A stretch of 64,000 nucleotides of DNA, from the NCBI RefSeq assembly GCF_036669915.1, contig NC_089321.1:3366316-3430315 (forward strand), given 5' to 3'. Position 1 is the stretch's first letter. The number at the start of each line of letters is the position of its first letter. This DNA comes from Pocillopora verrucosa. Its lineage: Eukaryota > Cnidaria > Anthozoa > Scleractinia > Pocilloporidae. A program made the translations under genes and the position numbers. This document shows, piece after piece, positions 46,101-57,938 of this stretch. The notes beneath the pieces were generated by a model. The model had not been told where the DNA came from. It made no database searches and was given only the letters and a program-made list of their open reading frames with translations.

Positions 46101-49100
46101 ATATTCTCCTTTGCATCAAGCGTATCGGGAAAGTTCATTTTGGAGACTTTGCAGGTGTATGTACCAACATCTGTGTCCGAAACATTCTTGATGGTTAAAG
46201 TAAAGTTTCCTTTTCTTTTATTTGTCTGATAGTGTGGATCTGGTATTATAATTTTGTTGTTTCTTTTCTTTATTTCTTGTCCGTTGAATTCCCAAGAGCT
46301 TGAGGTTGTAATTCTTCTAACCCTTGTGGCAGAGCACATCAAGGTTACTGTGGAACCTTTTCGTACAACAACAGCTTTATCGACCACGGAGATCTTGGGC
46401 TTCAGAGCAATAACGCCTGATTTAAGAAAAAGGTAAAAGAAACAATACGAAATTAAAACTTTCATGAACACAAGAGCAGTTTGTAGTCGCTCTCTTAGTT
46501 GGACGAGATGAGAGTGCATAGCTTCAAAGGAAGGCGGTACACAAATTATTTGTATATACTTATACATTCATTTCCCAGTCTGTGGCTTTTGTTAGATGTA
46601 AAATCTCTAACGCTCGTTGTTTTTTTGGTTGATTCTTCCTTAATCTCTTTTCTTCTCAAGTTCTTACGACGGGGACTAACTCCTATCTAATGAGAAAAGC
46701 GAGGGTCATCGTTTATAAAGGTGACACTGCAGATGACACTACTAAGCGGTCAATCTTCTTGTATCGTCATCGTTCCATCTCAGCCAGCGAATCATGTTAG
46801 GTTACGTATGACAGTTCCTGCTTACTAGGTATGCGCCTTCGAGTTATTTACGCAGTTACAAAATCAAAACCTTAAATTTTCTTATTCTTACAGTTAAGAT
46901 TGGCCAGAACAGAAACGAGATTGGTAATATAAAAATCATAACTAACCTACTGACAGAATATTATTCACATCTACATTCTATATTTTAGAACATCTGCACC
47001 TGAAAGCAGCCAAACTAGTTCACAAACTCCCTACCGAAACTCCTGACACTGACGTTCTCGACCTTGTAAAATGGAAACCTCTAGTCTACATTTACAAGCG
47101 TAGGCTCGCTTCTATAATGTACCAGATCTATCATAATAGCTTACCTGATCAACTCACAGCCCTCTTCGAAACTTGCAACACTAATACTAATTATAATTTA
47201 AGGCGCACAAATCACTTCTCGCATGTACGGTACAATAGCAACATTGGCAGAAATAGTGTAAGATATAGAGGACCCATCGTTTGGAATTTAATCCCTAGAG
47301 CCATCAAGGACGCTTCCTCCTATCAACTTTTTAAACAAAAACTTAGACAAGCCTCCAAGATACTGGACCAACTCCAATTCGAAAAAGAGGCCTGTCTGAT
47401 AACATCAAAACGATCAGATTTCTTATATTTTTAGTTTTTAAATTTTAATTAATTAATTAATTTATTTTATTCAAGATTTTATATAAATATAGTTTTTTTT
47501 TAATTAAGTTGTCGGCAGGTCCACACCAGCCTTTAGGTTGCCGCAAACCGACCTGCCTTAACAAATAGTATATGTATGTATGTATGTGTGTACATCTGAA
47601 GAGGTATCTTAACAGAAAATTGCCTTAGAAGACCGTTAAATGACAACATTATGATCACAAAAGTTGGTGAAGAAGGGGCGTTCACAAGTACCGCCCCCAA
47701 GTTGCTACGTGCTAGTTATAATAACTATTTAATTGCAAAATATGAAGGGTATCACATGTTTACACCTTTAAGAACGAGAGGTGTCGAACGTGACCTTTTA
47801 CCAGAGAGATTCACTCTTTCTGGATTAACAAATTAACTTAATTAATAACATAACTTTCCCAAGACACTATCACGAGTTCTTATTACCGTAGAAACTGAAC
47901 AACTGTTTCCATGTCAACTTCACGATCATAACGAGGAAAACGTGACCAAACTCCACCCTTAAGATAAGACCTCCAAAAGGAATAAGAGGTCACCGACCTG
48001 CCTTTTTATAATTTTTGCAGGAATGGTTTAAAGTAATATAATATTTCCACTCCTTTCCCCGACACCAATATAAGGAAACCCTTACGATATTTCAGATTAA
48101 ATATAGTTGTATTTTTATCGTTTAACACTTTAAAAAAAACTTTTGGTAAGACTGAAGTCAGCCACTGTGGTACGAATTAGTCTTTTTTCAGCAGTGTGGC
48201 GAAAGAATTTCTACCCTGTTGTGACTTTTTATTTATTCTAGTCCTTTGATTTCTCAGGAGTCTGAGGTTGTAAGAGATGTAACCTTCCTGGCAAGGCGGA
48301 ATCAAGGTTACATTGAAACCTTTTCTTGCTATCACAACCTTGTTGGCCGCCGAAACACTGGGCTTTAGAGTAGTAATACCCGATAAAAGAAATTTGAATC
48401 AAATATGATGAAAAATAATGATGACAATGGGTCAATACTTATTCTCAGTCGCATGGCGAGAAGGTCTTGATAATAACACAAAGTTTCAACGGCGAACAGA
48501 AGTTGCTGTATTTTTCGTCGTAACAGCATTCTACGCGATAATCAACATTCCTTTCAGGCACTTTGCGAACAGGATTAAGGTAAACTGAAGTACATGAATT
48601 GTCAGCAACTGCGCTCCTATTGCTTTCCCTAGCGAAGAAAGGACATCGTGGTGTAAGGTAGACTCTCCCCTGTCTTTGTGAAAGACTCTAACGCTTTGTG
48701 AATAGCAAAGGAGTCCGAGGAATAGTAACGCAACCAATTTACCTTTTTCTTCCATGATCTTGAATCTAAAGAACTCAGGGAAGCGCTGAAATCTCTGTTA
48801 TCTATGGCAAGGATTCGTTTTCCTTTCTTGATAGTCTTTAAGGTTCATTTAGCTTGAAAAGACTACTAAAAATGGCTAAGCAAAACACTGATTAAGTGTT
48901 GGCAATGATCAGTGATCACTAACCTCTTCAAACAGTCAAACTTTTGAAATTAGACGAGAAAAGGAGAGCGCAAAAAGGTGATTGTTTATCAAAAGTCTTT
49001 TTCATTTGTTGGGTGACAAATTTTTATTTTTATTGCCGTAGACTGCTACAATCGCACTTTCTTACCCAGATGACTTGTGCTGAGTCATGGGAGCTAGAGT

Positions 49101-51162
49101 TAAAAACGGGAAGGGAATAGAGAGAGAATAGAGTTTCAGTCGTCTTCCGTTCTCTTGAATTTCCATTAGGTTCTGCTTGTAAGTTCCACATCCTTTATTA
49201 GTTTGACTTGAGTTCATTCAAATTTCTACACGTGGTTTTAATTACTTTGATGATAAAGGTCAACTGAATTCATTTCCACTTTTCAAACATTCTGCTCGCA
49301 TTCAATTAAACGTCTTTTTCTACTTCTTAGTCACAGCTTGTGTAGGGAAAACTAAGCCTTGTTGTAGTTAAACGAAGATCATGATTAATTAAAAAGCTTG
49401 CTTGTAAATATCTGCGAAAATATTGTTTAGTTTTGTGCAGAAACAACGACTCGATTAACATTTATGCTAAAGATATCTTGACCTGTCTCTAGTTGTTGAG
49501 TCTTTAAATATTTACATTTATATTACAAACGTAACTTGATTGTGTGATACACATGTCATCGTTCAATATGAGTCTTCAGATGTCCACATTTGCAAAAACC
49601 TAGCTCAATTATGAAATCCAATTTGCTTTCCTTTTGAAGCTAAATGACCAGGATCCGTGTACTTCGCTTGTTTCACTTTCGTCCATCTAACTGTTCATGA
49701 CTCATGGTGAAAATACTTCCAAACTACATTTCGCTTTTGACAATGAATCAACTGTCACCTGTTCCCCTTGGATGAGAAATTGAGTTGAATTCAATTAAAC
49801 CCAATATATCATCCACATGACTTCCTTTTAAGGGGAACAGGTGACAGTTGATTCATTGTCAAAAGCGAAATGTGGTTTGGAAGTATTCCATCTGAGTGTG
49901 GGTGTTTCCGTTTCAAGATAGTTTTAAGTCGTGTATTGATAAGATCACCGTCGAGCTGTCTCTTCGTTATTAATAGATCACTTCACCGAAGCCTTCGGCC
50001 TCTTTCGATGTCCATAACGTATGCTGAAAATGATTTGGTTATATGACCACCCGTAACAAGTCCGAGTATGAAATTCCTACCGTAATCGACTTCGAATTCC
50101 CAAACTGTCTAGGACTCATTTCCCAATACGATGAATACAATTCGCGTAAACGAGTAACCAGGAAAATGTTTAACCTTCTAGGCGTCTATTAAATGACACG
50201 ACATCAGATAAGCGATCTCTATTTGCCTTTTAAATTGAATTAAATTTCTACAAGTTCTGATAATAGAAAGTAAACACTCTCGTAAAAGAACTCGCCGCAA
50301 AAAAATTATTTAAACGAGTGGCAGCCGAATGAGAGCTATTTAAGTCATGGTCGAGCCGAGTGGAAGAGGTGCTTTTTGTGTCGATACAAGATCGTCGTTA
50401 ACTAGATTTCATTTTACATTATAGACAATAAGAAAGACCACTTGCTTTTGAGTACTGCTATAGTTTCATTGAAGGGTGCTTCTATGAAGTTTATTTTCTA
50501 AGGGTTTTATTTTTAAATTTTCCAATCTGGATATTTAGATGAGAGTATTGTTTATGACGAAAAGTTGTACGGGGAGATACCTTTTGCTATTTCTGAGCTT
50601 TGCAAACTCTTGCAAAGCTGCAGTCATCATTTAAGCTACCGTTATCTTGGTTTGTGATTCTATTGGGTGAATGCGGTCTTTTTCGTTTTGTTATTCATAT
50701 CCGAGCTCGCCTGAATAAAGAACAGCTGGCGGAGAATAAATCTTAACCCACCCGTAAAGCAAAATTTACGCATGACTTTCACTTTCAAAAGCTCCTTGTT
50801 TGATATTTATTAGCTTCTTCCCGACCATTGTAACTGTCAGCCAATATTGCTACCACTGATCTTAGTTTTCAAATATCAGATGTGCAAACAGAAAGATCGA
50901 GTTTAGATCTTAACATAAGGACGCTGCCAACTGCGGAAAAAGTAACAACGCAACACTGCTTAGATTCGCCTCGCGACAGCCAAGTTTCAGATAGGAAACA
51001 AATTATTTTCTGCCAAATCCACCGGAATCAATCCTGCACGTGGCTTACTGCTGTTTCCCTCTCTAGACCCACAGTATCAACGCGTGCATATTTAGGTGAA
51101 GTACCCTTACCTGAAGCCGATAGCAGTGCTCCAAGCAGCAGAGGTGCAAAGAGACAGCTCAT
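43107..51162 (-). CDS. Gene A: Ig-Ig-Ig-TM-TIR receptor (IL-1R-like)
   Basis: Five exons on the minus strand, 51162-51111, 46416-46078, 45557-44943, 44344-44183 and 43591-43107, join through phase-1 introns to 550 aa. Residues 1-18 (MSCLFAPLLLGALLSASG) form a signal peptide. Ig1 (about 18-130) has LMCSAT, SSSWEFNG and DVGTYTC; Ig2 and Ig3 share one exon (LNCSV/YWLLNG/SGIYTC and LSCLG/FWLFNG/DSGKYEC). A membrane helix spans about 356-376 (LALYISLGLFAGVVATIGFL), then YYKR. The TIR domain (about 403-540) has box 1 YDVFITYSRKD and SRFCKQELDYAL. The RDxxPG box 2 is missing (DKMHFKLGYP stands there) and box 3 FW is not clear, so coupling to a MyD88-like adaptor is uncertain. Many N-glycosylation sites. 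Relative to gene C, Ig2 lacks about 11 residues between strands D and E. The layout equals IL-1 receptors and cnidarian IL-1R-like proteins. The distant signal-peptide exon is inferred from its frame, phase and strong GTAAGG donor. Confidence 0.85.
44567..44749 (-). pseudogene. Degenerate Ig1-like exon in a gene A intron
   Basis: Reads (with a frame shift) ITTLKPSVSAASKAV and TTSNSWEIKGLEFIKSYN, clearly related to ALKPKISVVDKAV and TTSSSWEFNGQEIKKRN of Ig1. The acceptor TTAAATCAG|G has become TTTTATTGG, so it cannot be spliced in. Flanks from about 44.49 to 44.89 kb match 48.13-48.56 and 60.89-61.27 kb. Confidence 0.7.
46900..47600 (+). mobile_element. 5'-truncated LINE (C-terminal part of reverse transcriptase ORF)
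   Basis: Open from about 46.98 to 47434: LHLKAAKLVHKLPTE, LDLVKWKPLVYIYKRRLAS, YNLRRTNHFSHVRYNS and WNLIPRAIKDASSYQLFKQK. This is the usual C-terminal region of CR1/Jockey-type LINE polymerases, with NxR...RYRGPIVWNLIP as landmark. A short AT-rich 3' UTR and a TATGTATGTATG tail follow. Antisense to gene A inside its first intron; the matching part of gene C lacks it. Confidence 0.8.
48238..48755 (-). pseudogene. Signal-peptide-like exon plus degenerate Ig exon inside gene A intron 1
   Basis: At 48755 the minus strand starts MEEKGKLVALLFLGLLCYSQ, a good signal peptide, open for 74 codons. About 350 bp further lies an Ig1-like piece (ITTLKPSVSAANKVVIARKG) whose acceptor is destroyed (TTTTATCGG) and which lacks the cysteine context. 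It looks like the remnant of another SP-Ig gene. A GTAAAT donor-like site follows MEEKG in phase 1 and could allow a very short alternative first exon for gene A. Confidence 0.55.
49710..49889. repeat. Foldback sequence, arms of about 60 bp
   Basis: Left arm 49710-49769 (AAATACTTCCAAACTACATT ... ACCTGTTCCCC) and right arm 49830-49889 (AAGGGGAACAGGTGACAGTT ... GTTTGGAAGTATTCC) are near-perfect inverted copies. In the duplicate near 62.5 kb only the right arm is present. Confidence 0.8.
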
Positions 51163-53443
51163 GTTTTACTTGCCGAGCCGTCTGCTCGAGAGCTTGCCTG
51201 AAGAACAGCTTCGACTACTTCCTGCACTGGTTGAAATAATTTTCACTTTCGAAAGGTTGATATATGATATGATGTTTCCGCTAAAAGAAAGTGTTTTAAA
51301 AGTGGGGAGGGGTTCATTTCAATAGATAAAGTGGGAATGCGGAACAGTTTTTAGATTAATTCATAAGAACATTGTAACAGAAAGCGAGTTACATTTGTCT
51401 GGAATTTTTAAGCAGAGTTCTTAAAGAGTAGGACATCCATCCTTAAGTAGTTTCATTGCTTCTGCAGCACTCACGGGGTTTTATCAGGAAGCCTGTTGCA
51501 AACACGGTGATATCATAACGTATCAGCTCCCCCCCCCTCCCCCTTCCTGATTTGATTGTAGCCTCGATGATAAAGCCACCAGTAATTTGAGTTAAAATAA
51601 CAATTATACTTTCGATGGAAGTCAATCACTGTGGTTGCTGGGCAAGCCGATAAATGACCCTATTCATTGATATGAATACCATTGTTATCTATCAATAATT
51701 AGTTTTTTTTTTTATAATGGATGAATCGCAAGTAAACTAAATTGATTTGATACCTGTCACAAAAAGCCAGGCCTGAAAATGGACAACCCTAGCAACAGGT
51801 TATTAAATGGTAGAACAGAGAGATAGGAAGTATATTAACTGACGCAGAATTTATACACGACGCATGATGGTTTCTAAACAAAGCTTTGAAGAAGGATACT
51901 ATGGTGGGAGAGAGCGATACGTATGGAATGTTAGACACCTAAGACGTAAAAAAGAAACAAAAAAAGAAAACATTAAATGAAACCATGAAATTTCTGTCGC
52001 GCGGTTGATTCTGTTGCATTAGGATTATTTGGAAAGTTAATAACTTTCTGCGTGTGTTCATTCTTCTCTGTCAATTCTTTAGTCCAAAACAGCTCGTCGT
52101 TGAAATTGTCTCGGTCCCGGAACATATTTATCTAAACTGCGAATATCAAATGCATCGACTTTTAGGTGCGATATCCTCGTGCTTACGGTAGATGCATTCG
52201 TAGCGCAGTAAATTCCAGAGTTTAACGCTATCAGTGAAAAGAAAGTGTATATTTAGAAAGTTTATATCGCAGCAAAGTTTGGGATAAGTCATCGTAAAAA
52301 CACTTGAAAGTTAAGTTTAATTAATTGTTTGTTAAGTTTGCCTCACGAGGTAGCGACCTCTAGCGTGGATCAGCATGTTTCGAATGCGTGCCACATACTT
52401 CTTTTTGGATTTGTAAGTTATCGGGTTCTAATATTTAGGTATATCAAAGCACAAAGCGCCTATCTCTTTCCGTCAGTTACCTAACGTAAACGGGAAACTA
52501 GTTTGCTTGAAGGACTTTCGATTCGTAGCTGAAATCGATCTGAGACACTTAGGACCTTCAAGGCAGCTTCGATCTTCTCTAATATGGTAAGAATGTCTCA
52601 CTGAAACTAGTTGTTGAGAGAACGATATATATCCCTTTGCTTTGTGCACGTTTCGAACCGTGATTAAGCAGGCATGGATGTATACTCAAGGAGAGGATAT
52701 CATGCGGATGCATTTCATCCAGGAAGACAATACTGGAGGAAACGAGACAGAAGAACAAGAACGAGCTTTCTTTTTCCACGACAAGTCTTTGATTCCGCTT
52801 TTAAAATAGCTTACTATAGATAAGTAAGGAAGGCCTCGGATCGAAGAAAGTTCGAAGAGTAAATTTTTTGATCTATCGTCCATGACGACTGTTGAACCTG
52901 CTTGAGAAGAAGGGATCTTCTTGTACGCGGTCAAGAGTCGTTTATCCGGAAAATAGGAGCATTATAAGACATGGGAATGAATTTTTTCAGTCATGACCTT
53001 GAGTCGCGCAAATTCACCCGAAAGCCAATTAATTGGAAAAGTTGAATTGTTTCAGTTTCGACGACCATTTCATGTCAAGCTCTTAAAATACAATTTGAAT
53101 TAGGCGTTGAGGGTTTTCAGATGTTTTGACAATTCGATGATTGATTATCTTGGAAACAAAGAAGTTCTACGTAAATGCACGTGTTCGCCTTGGAGATATG
53201 AAATATGAAGGTCTGATTATCTTTCTTGTTTGATTTTTCACTAAACAATTCGAAGCGCGGACGTTCATAGGACAAAAGTGAAAGACGATGGGTTCGAGCG
53301 TGTGCTATGAGCAGGTGTCATTGTTAGACAAATTAAATTGTTTCAGAACGTGTTAGGAGTGTCAGACAATTAAAATAGATATTTAGCTTGCTTTCTCTTT
53401 GCTCCACTTGTTTGGGGAATGCCACATTAACATTGTCGTCAAA
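51163..53443. promoter_or_regulatory. Divergent intergenic region between gene A and gene B
   Basis: The start codons of the two genes face away from each other across 2.28 kb, which should hold both promoters. No gene is seen inside. I looked for NF-kB-type sites and found only a near match (GGGGAATGCC just before gene B), which I do not trust. Confidence 0.4.
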
Positions 53444-56400
53444 ATGACTTTCCGAGGAGCTGTTTTTATCACCTGTATTTTAGGACATTATTACTTAATT
53501 TCAGGTGAGTTTTAATGATCTTTGTTTTGAAAAGGAGTCAAATTACCCGAAAAAATGTGCACGTAAGCTAAATTAGTAAGAGCATGTGCTCCTCATTTCA
53601 TGCCTGATCATGCTGAACGAGGTGACCGTATAAATTAGCTCTGTGTAAGTACATAGTCGTGCTCTGAATAGCTCCAATTGATTGTTCCTTTAAATAAATC
53701 TTCTGTAGGGTTTCCCCGGACTCGCGATAAAGTTTTTTTTTCCTTGTCACATTATACCTAAGATCATAGAAAAGTAAGATCGTTTGTCTCACGATTTAGT
53801 CGCTTCCGATGAAGATAGCGACGTGTCGACTGCTTACAGGTAGTCTTCTGAGGGTAATGAGTTCGTTATCTAGAGAAAAACGTCAAGTGCCTTATTTTTA
53901 TAGACTCTGTTGAGCCATCGTTTTAAAATAAGCTTCTCCTTCCCTTTTCCCTGAAAGAAAAAGAAAGAGAATCCATCATATGACTATCATAATGCTACGT
54001 AAATGATTACATACATTTAGACTTTTTTCATCAAAGAAATGCGTACTTTATAAGGAGTTTTGTGATTCTCATTGTGACTCTGAATGAGCTCTGATTAGCC
54101 CTCTCCTCAGCCACCCTCTTTAGTGAGCCACCAGACTGGAGGGCCCCGAAATTAGCCATGAAGTTCCTCGAGGGCTCATTAGACGGTTGTGGAATAATTT
54201 TACCTCGCCATGATGAACAACCACAGCATTATTTACGAAAAACCTGATCTAGGCACTGTAGCACTTTATCTGTAAAGTTTCAGTCAATTTAGTGTTTTCA
54301 GCCCTCTTGCACACAATAAAAAAACTTCCTAGCAAAGTTAATCCACATTTAGATGTAATTTCCGAAACAGTAAACGATTTAAATAGAAAATAGATGTTAG
54401 CCCAAAAGAAAAGATCGAAACGTATGAGGTGGAGCCCTAACCGCGGTTATTGTGTTGTGCTCATGCGCCAAACGCTTATTCAGTGTTAGCATCTCTCCCC
54501 GCTCAGGAGTACTTCGATGAGTAATGAAAATCTGTCAGAGAAACTCAGCTCAAAAGAGGCTGAGGGAGACACCTTTAATGGACTGGCGTCCCTTCTATAA
54601 GAAGCCTGGACTAGGTTGCTCAATGCTGGGTTTAGATCAACCCAGGGTTACTGTGAAGTCTGATTTCATATTTGAAAGCTTTAATAGAAAACTCACTATC
54701 ATTCCTTTTATCTAAAATTTGAAGACTGGATACTCTTAAAAGGATAGAGAAAATTGTCCAAAATGGGCTTTTTAACAAAGGAATAAAGAAACCCGGATTA
54801 AAATTTAACCCAGGGAAAGCGCTAATCGGTCTTCGAACAACTGCGCCCTGGCCCCTTAATGCTGCAACGGAAACCTGGATTTGCTCCTGTCTTCTGAGAC
54901 AATAGGCGAGAGAGCTCCTTTGACCTGATAATTAGATAATATTTATGCATAACTCCCGTAGTATTCCTGTCAACAGAAAAGGGGAGCCAGATTTTTGAAT
55001 GCAGAAAGATAGCGATCCTCTTCTTACCAAATGAATACGTTACTGCGCCTTTCAATAACACGCAAACTATGGCATTTCGAGCTCACCTACATTTCATTCC
55101 ATTCTCCGATCAATCTTTTATGTAACGGAAATCATGGGGCAGAAAGACATGAACATAACCATACCAGTGTATTTGTTTTCTAAGAGGACTGAAAATTTAT
55201 TGACGGCAGCGTTAGACGTATTTTCAGTGATGCATCTCTTTATCGATTGTCCATATTGCAACTGAAATGTCCTTTCTCAAAATGATTAATTTGTACCACA
55301 GTAGAAGACTTCCTACCATAAAATTTCTTTTAAGATTGGGAAAGGAATGCGTAAGTTCAACAAATTTATGTTCCGCCTTTTTTTTAATCTTTGCACCCTT
55401 ACCGAGTCTATCTCACAAAGCACAGCGAGCCGCTCTTGTGTCAATGAAACTATAAGTTTTGCATTCTTTCCCTTACATTTTTCTTAAATCAGGTGTTACT
55501 GCTCTGAAGCCCAAGATCTCGGTGGTCGATAAGGCTGTTGTTGCACAAAAAGGTTCCACAGTAACCTTGATGTGCTCTGCCAAGAGGGTTAGAAAACTTA
55601 CAACCTCAAGCTCTTGGGAATTCAACGGACAAGAAATAAAGAAAAGAAACAACAAAATAGTAATACCAGAGCCACACTATCAGACAAATAAAAGAAAAGG
55701 AAACTTTACTTTTACCATCAAGAATGTTTCGGACACAGATGTTGGTACATACACCTGCAAAGTCTCCAAAATAAACCTTGACGCGATTCTTGAGGCAAAG
55801 GAGAATATAGAGCTGTCACTTCAGGATGAAGGTGAGTTTCAATTGCAAATTCTTGTATTCTTGGGCACTTACTGCTGCTAGTATAGTAATCTGAGACTCT
55901 GGCCTTTTCTCCATACAGCTGTCTCTGTAATCCTGCCTGTCGTTAAGGCACTTCGCTCCTACGTAGTGACCAGCGAGGGTTCCAATGTTACTTTGACGTG
56001 CATTGGTCGGAGGGTGAAAGAGCTCGATACCATGGTTAAGTGGAAGTTCGAGGGCCAGGAAATCGAGGAAAGCTCAAACAAGAAAGCCATTGTCAAATTC
56101 CTCCCAAAGAGGCAAGGGAATTTTTCGTTACATATAACAAATGTCTCGAAGGAAGATATCGGTAACTATTCGTGTGTCGCATCTACGGCCGACTTTGGAA
56201 AGGCGATCGTCAAAGAGACTTTTATTCATTTGAATTTATTTAAAACTGGTGAGTAAGCCTTAAGACAATGGCATTCGTGCCTTCCTCTGAACCTTCAAAA
56301 GAGAGCCTTGGAATCGAATCGCGTGAAACAAAGCCCAGTCAGAACAAAGAGAACATCAATATGAGCCAATTAGAATTCCAAGTAAAGAGAAAACATATGC

Positions 56401-57938
56401 ATCTTGTAGAAGGGTATGAAAAAGGGAATTGAGGCCAAGCTACGTTTGCATTTGGTTTGCATCTGGCGTTAGGAAAGGGTAGAGGGGATGACAGACGTGT
56501 CAGACCAAATTTGATTTAATCCCTGATATGTTCGCATTTAATAGGAAAAAGGTCTTGATTGCAGTATTATTGCGTTTGAAGCCCTGATATGCATTCGCAT
56601 ATTTGTGTATTACGAAAAAAATTGTTGACATCTATATTTCTAAATCTCTCAAAATGCCACTTGAAAATTACTGTGCCCCATTTGATTTCTCGTCAAACCA
56701 TTTCACTGGTTTATTTCCAACGCTGCTCTCTTAGTAGAAATTCACTGGAACATAATCTGTGCAAAGAAATGGTAATTAAAAAGAGAAAGAACCAATAAAT
56801 CAAAATCAATGGAGAACTGAGAATAGAGAATTTCCATTTAATCGCAGTAACACCGAAATTGCCGAGACCCTTCAACTTTGACCAAATTCAAAGGTTTTGC
56901 TGTTCACAACGAATGTGTAATTGATGCTCTGAAAACTTAGTTTTTCATTTATTACCAATTCTAGTGTCGTGGCCAAGAGGAACTTATGCTTTGCCGATGC
57001 CAAATAGTGGCTGTCCAATAACAAGTGAGTTCACTTGGTCAGCGGGTTATCATCGGCAAGACACAGAGGAAACAGGTCCACGAAGTAGTTGGTCCAGTCC
57101 ACTTCACTTGAAAGGAGATAAGACTCCCACCCAGATTACTCAGCATTTCTGTGTAAAGACAACTGAAACGGGGGGAAGACTCTGGCCATCAGGGCAATAT
57201 TGTATATACAGAAAGGGAACGTGCCCAGGCGGTAAGGTGTATGGTTTTTGAGAGCGACCTTATATGAACTTATCTTTCGCCATTGTGGTTCATGAACCTT
57301 GAACCTTTTTTTTTTTTCGCTGGTTCTCATTCTTTCCCTTGGTCTTTTTTTTTTTGAAATTTTGATCCGTGGCCATCCCAGGAAAGGGTCTGTAAGAACT
57401 TGCATGGTTCTGATATCAACTATGATGATGTCAACCTCAAAAGCTTCACAGATCTAACAGCTAACGTTTTTATAATAAAGAATTGATTTGATTCCCGGAC
57501 CAAAGAAGGCATATGAATACTAAGATTAGACAATGAAAATATTTACAACCGAGTAACGAGATTCAAGGTAGTATTTTCTTGTGTGCGACAGGATTTCAAG
57601 AAGGAGAGATCAAATGGGACGACGAGGACACGAAAAACGACAACATGGCTGAAGGCATTTTACCTGACGGTGAATACAAAAAGGATACTACTTTGCAGTT
57701 CTGCTGTCGATCAGATGGGTCAGCGGAAAACCCTATCGAGCTGCCCATTCGCGAGCCGTTTTTCCTCCTTAAGCACTCAAGCCGTTGTCAGGCAGTTTTG
57801 GGCATGCGTGTCACAGAAGAGTGGTTATTCTGGGACTGTGAAGACCGAGAAAACAAAAACTCGTACAATGGAGAGGTACCAGCGTCTTTTATTACGAAGG
57901 ACGTCAAACTACATTACTGCTACTACGAAAAACAATAA
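53444..57938 (+). CDS. Gene B: secreted Ig-Ig-ApeC protein
   Basis: Exons 53444-53504, 55493-55831, 55919-56248, 56965-57231 and 57592-57938 join through phase-1 introns to 447 aa. Signal peptide MTFRGAVFITCILGHYYLIS; Ig1 (about 21-133), nearly the same as Ig1 of gene A (SSSWEFNGQEIKKRNNK, DVGTYTC); Ig2 (about 134-243; LTCIGR, VKWKFEGQE, DIGNYSC); then an ApeC (apextrin C-terminal) domain in two exons (about 245-447): WPRGTYALPMPNSGCP, HFCVKT, WPSGQYCIYRKGTCPGGF, GEIKWDDEDTKNDN, GILPDGEYKKDTTLQFCCR, CQAVLGMRVTEEW, DVKLHYCYY. I count nine cysteines in the ApeC part. No membrane helix, so it should be secreted. ApeC proteins of amphioxus are reported to bind peptidoglycan components, so the likely role is microbe recognition or adhesion. 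A joint Ig-ApeC protein sharing its Ig1 with a TIR receptor is unusual. Confidence 0.87.
54560..54860. repeat. Dispersed repeat in gene B intron 1
   Basis: Ends carry related words in opposite sense: TTTAGATCAACCCAGGGTTA near 54.63 kb and AAATTTAACCCAGGGAAAGC near 54.8 kb followed by CTAATCGGTCTTCGAACAAC. Looks like a non-coding element; family not recognised. Confidence 0.4.

Larger units (their letters stand above)
48130..50740. repeat. Segmental duplication unit, copy in gene A intron 1
   Basis: This stretch matches 60.885-63.14 kb in the same orientation over most of its length, with small indels; part of it (48.72-49.28 kb) also matches 63.15-64.0 kb in reverse. The copies carry the signal-peptide-like ATG and the degenerate Ig exon. 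Confidence 0.85.

Noticed and set aside
50882-51325. 147-codon open frame (+)
   Set aside because: It is the opposite strand of the gene A signal-peptide exon and its surroundings; the minus-strand reading with a strong phase-1 donor explains the region better.
51163-53443. NF-kB site in the gene A/B divergent promoter
   Set aside because: The best word (GGGGAATGCC) breaks the consensus, and single short matches are expected by chance.
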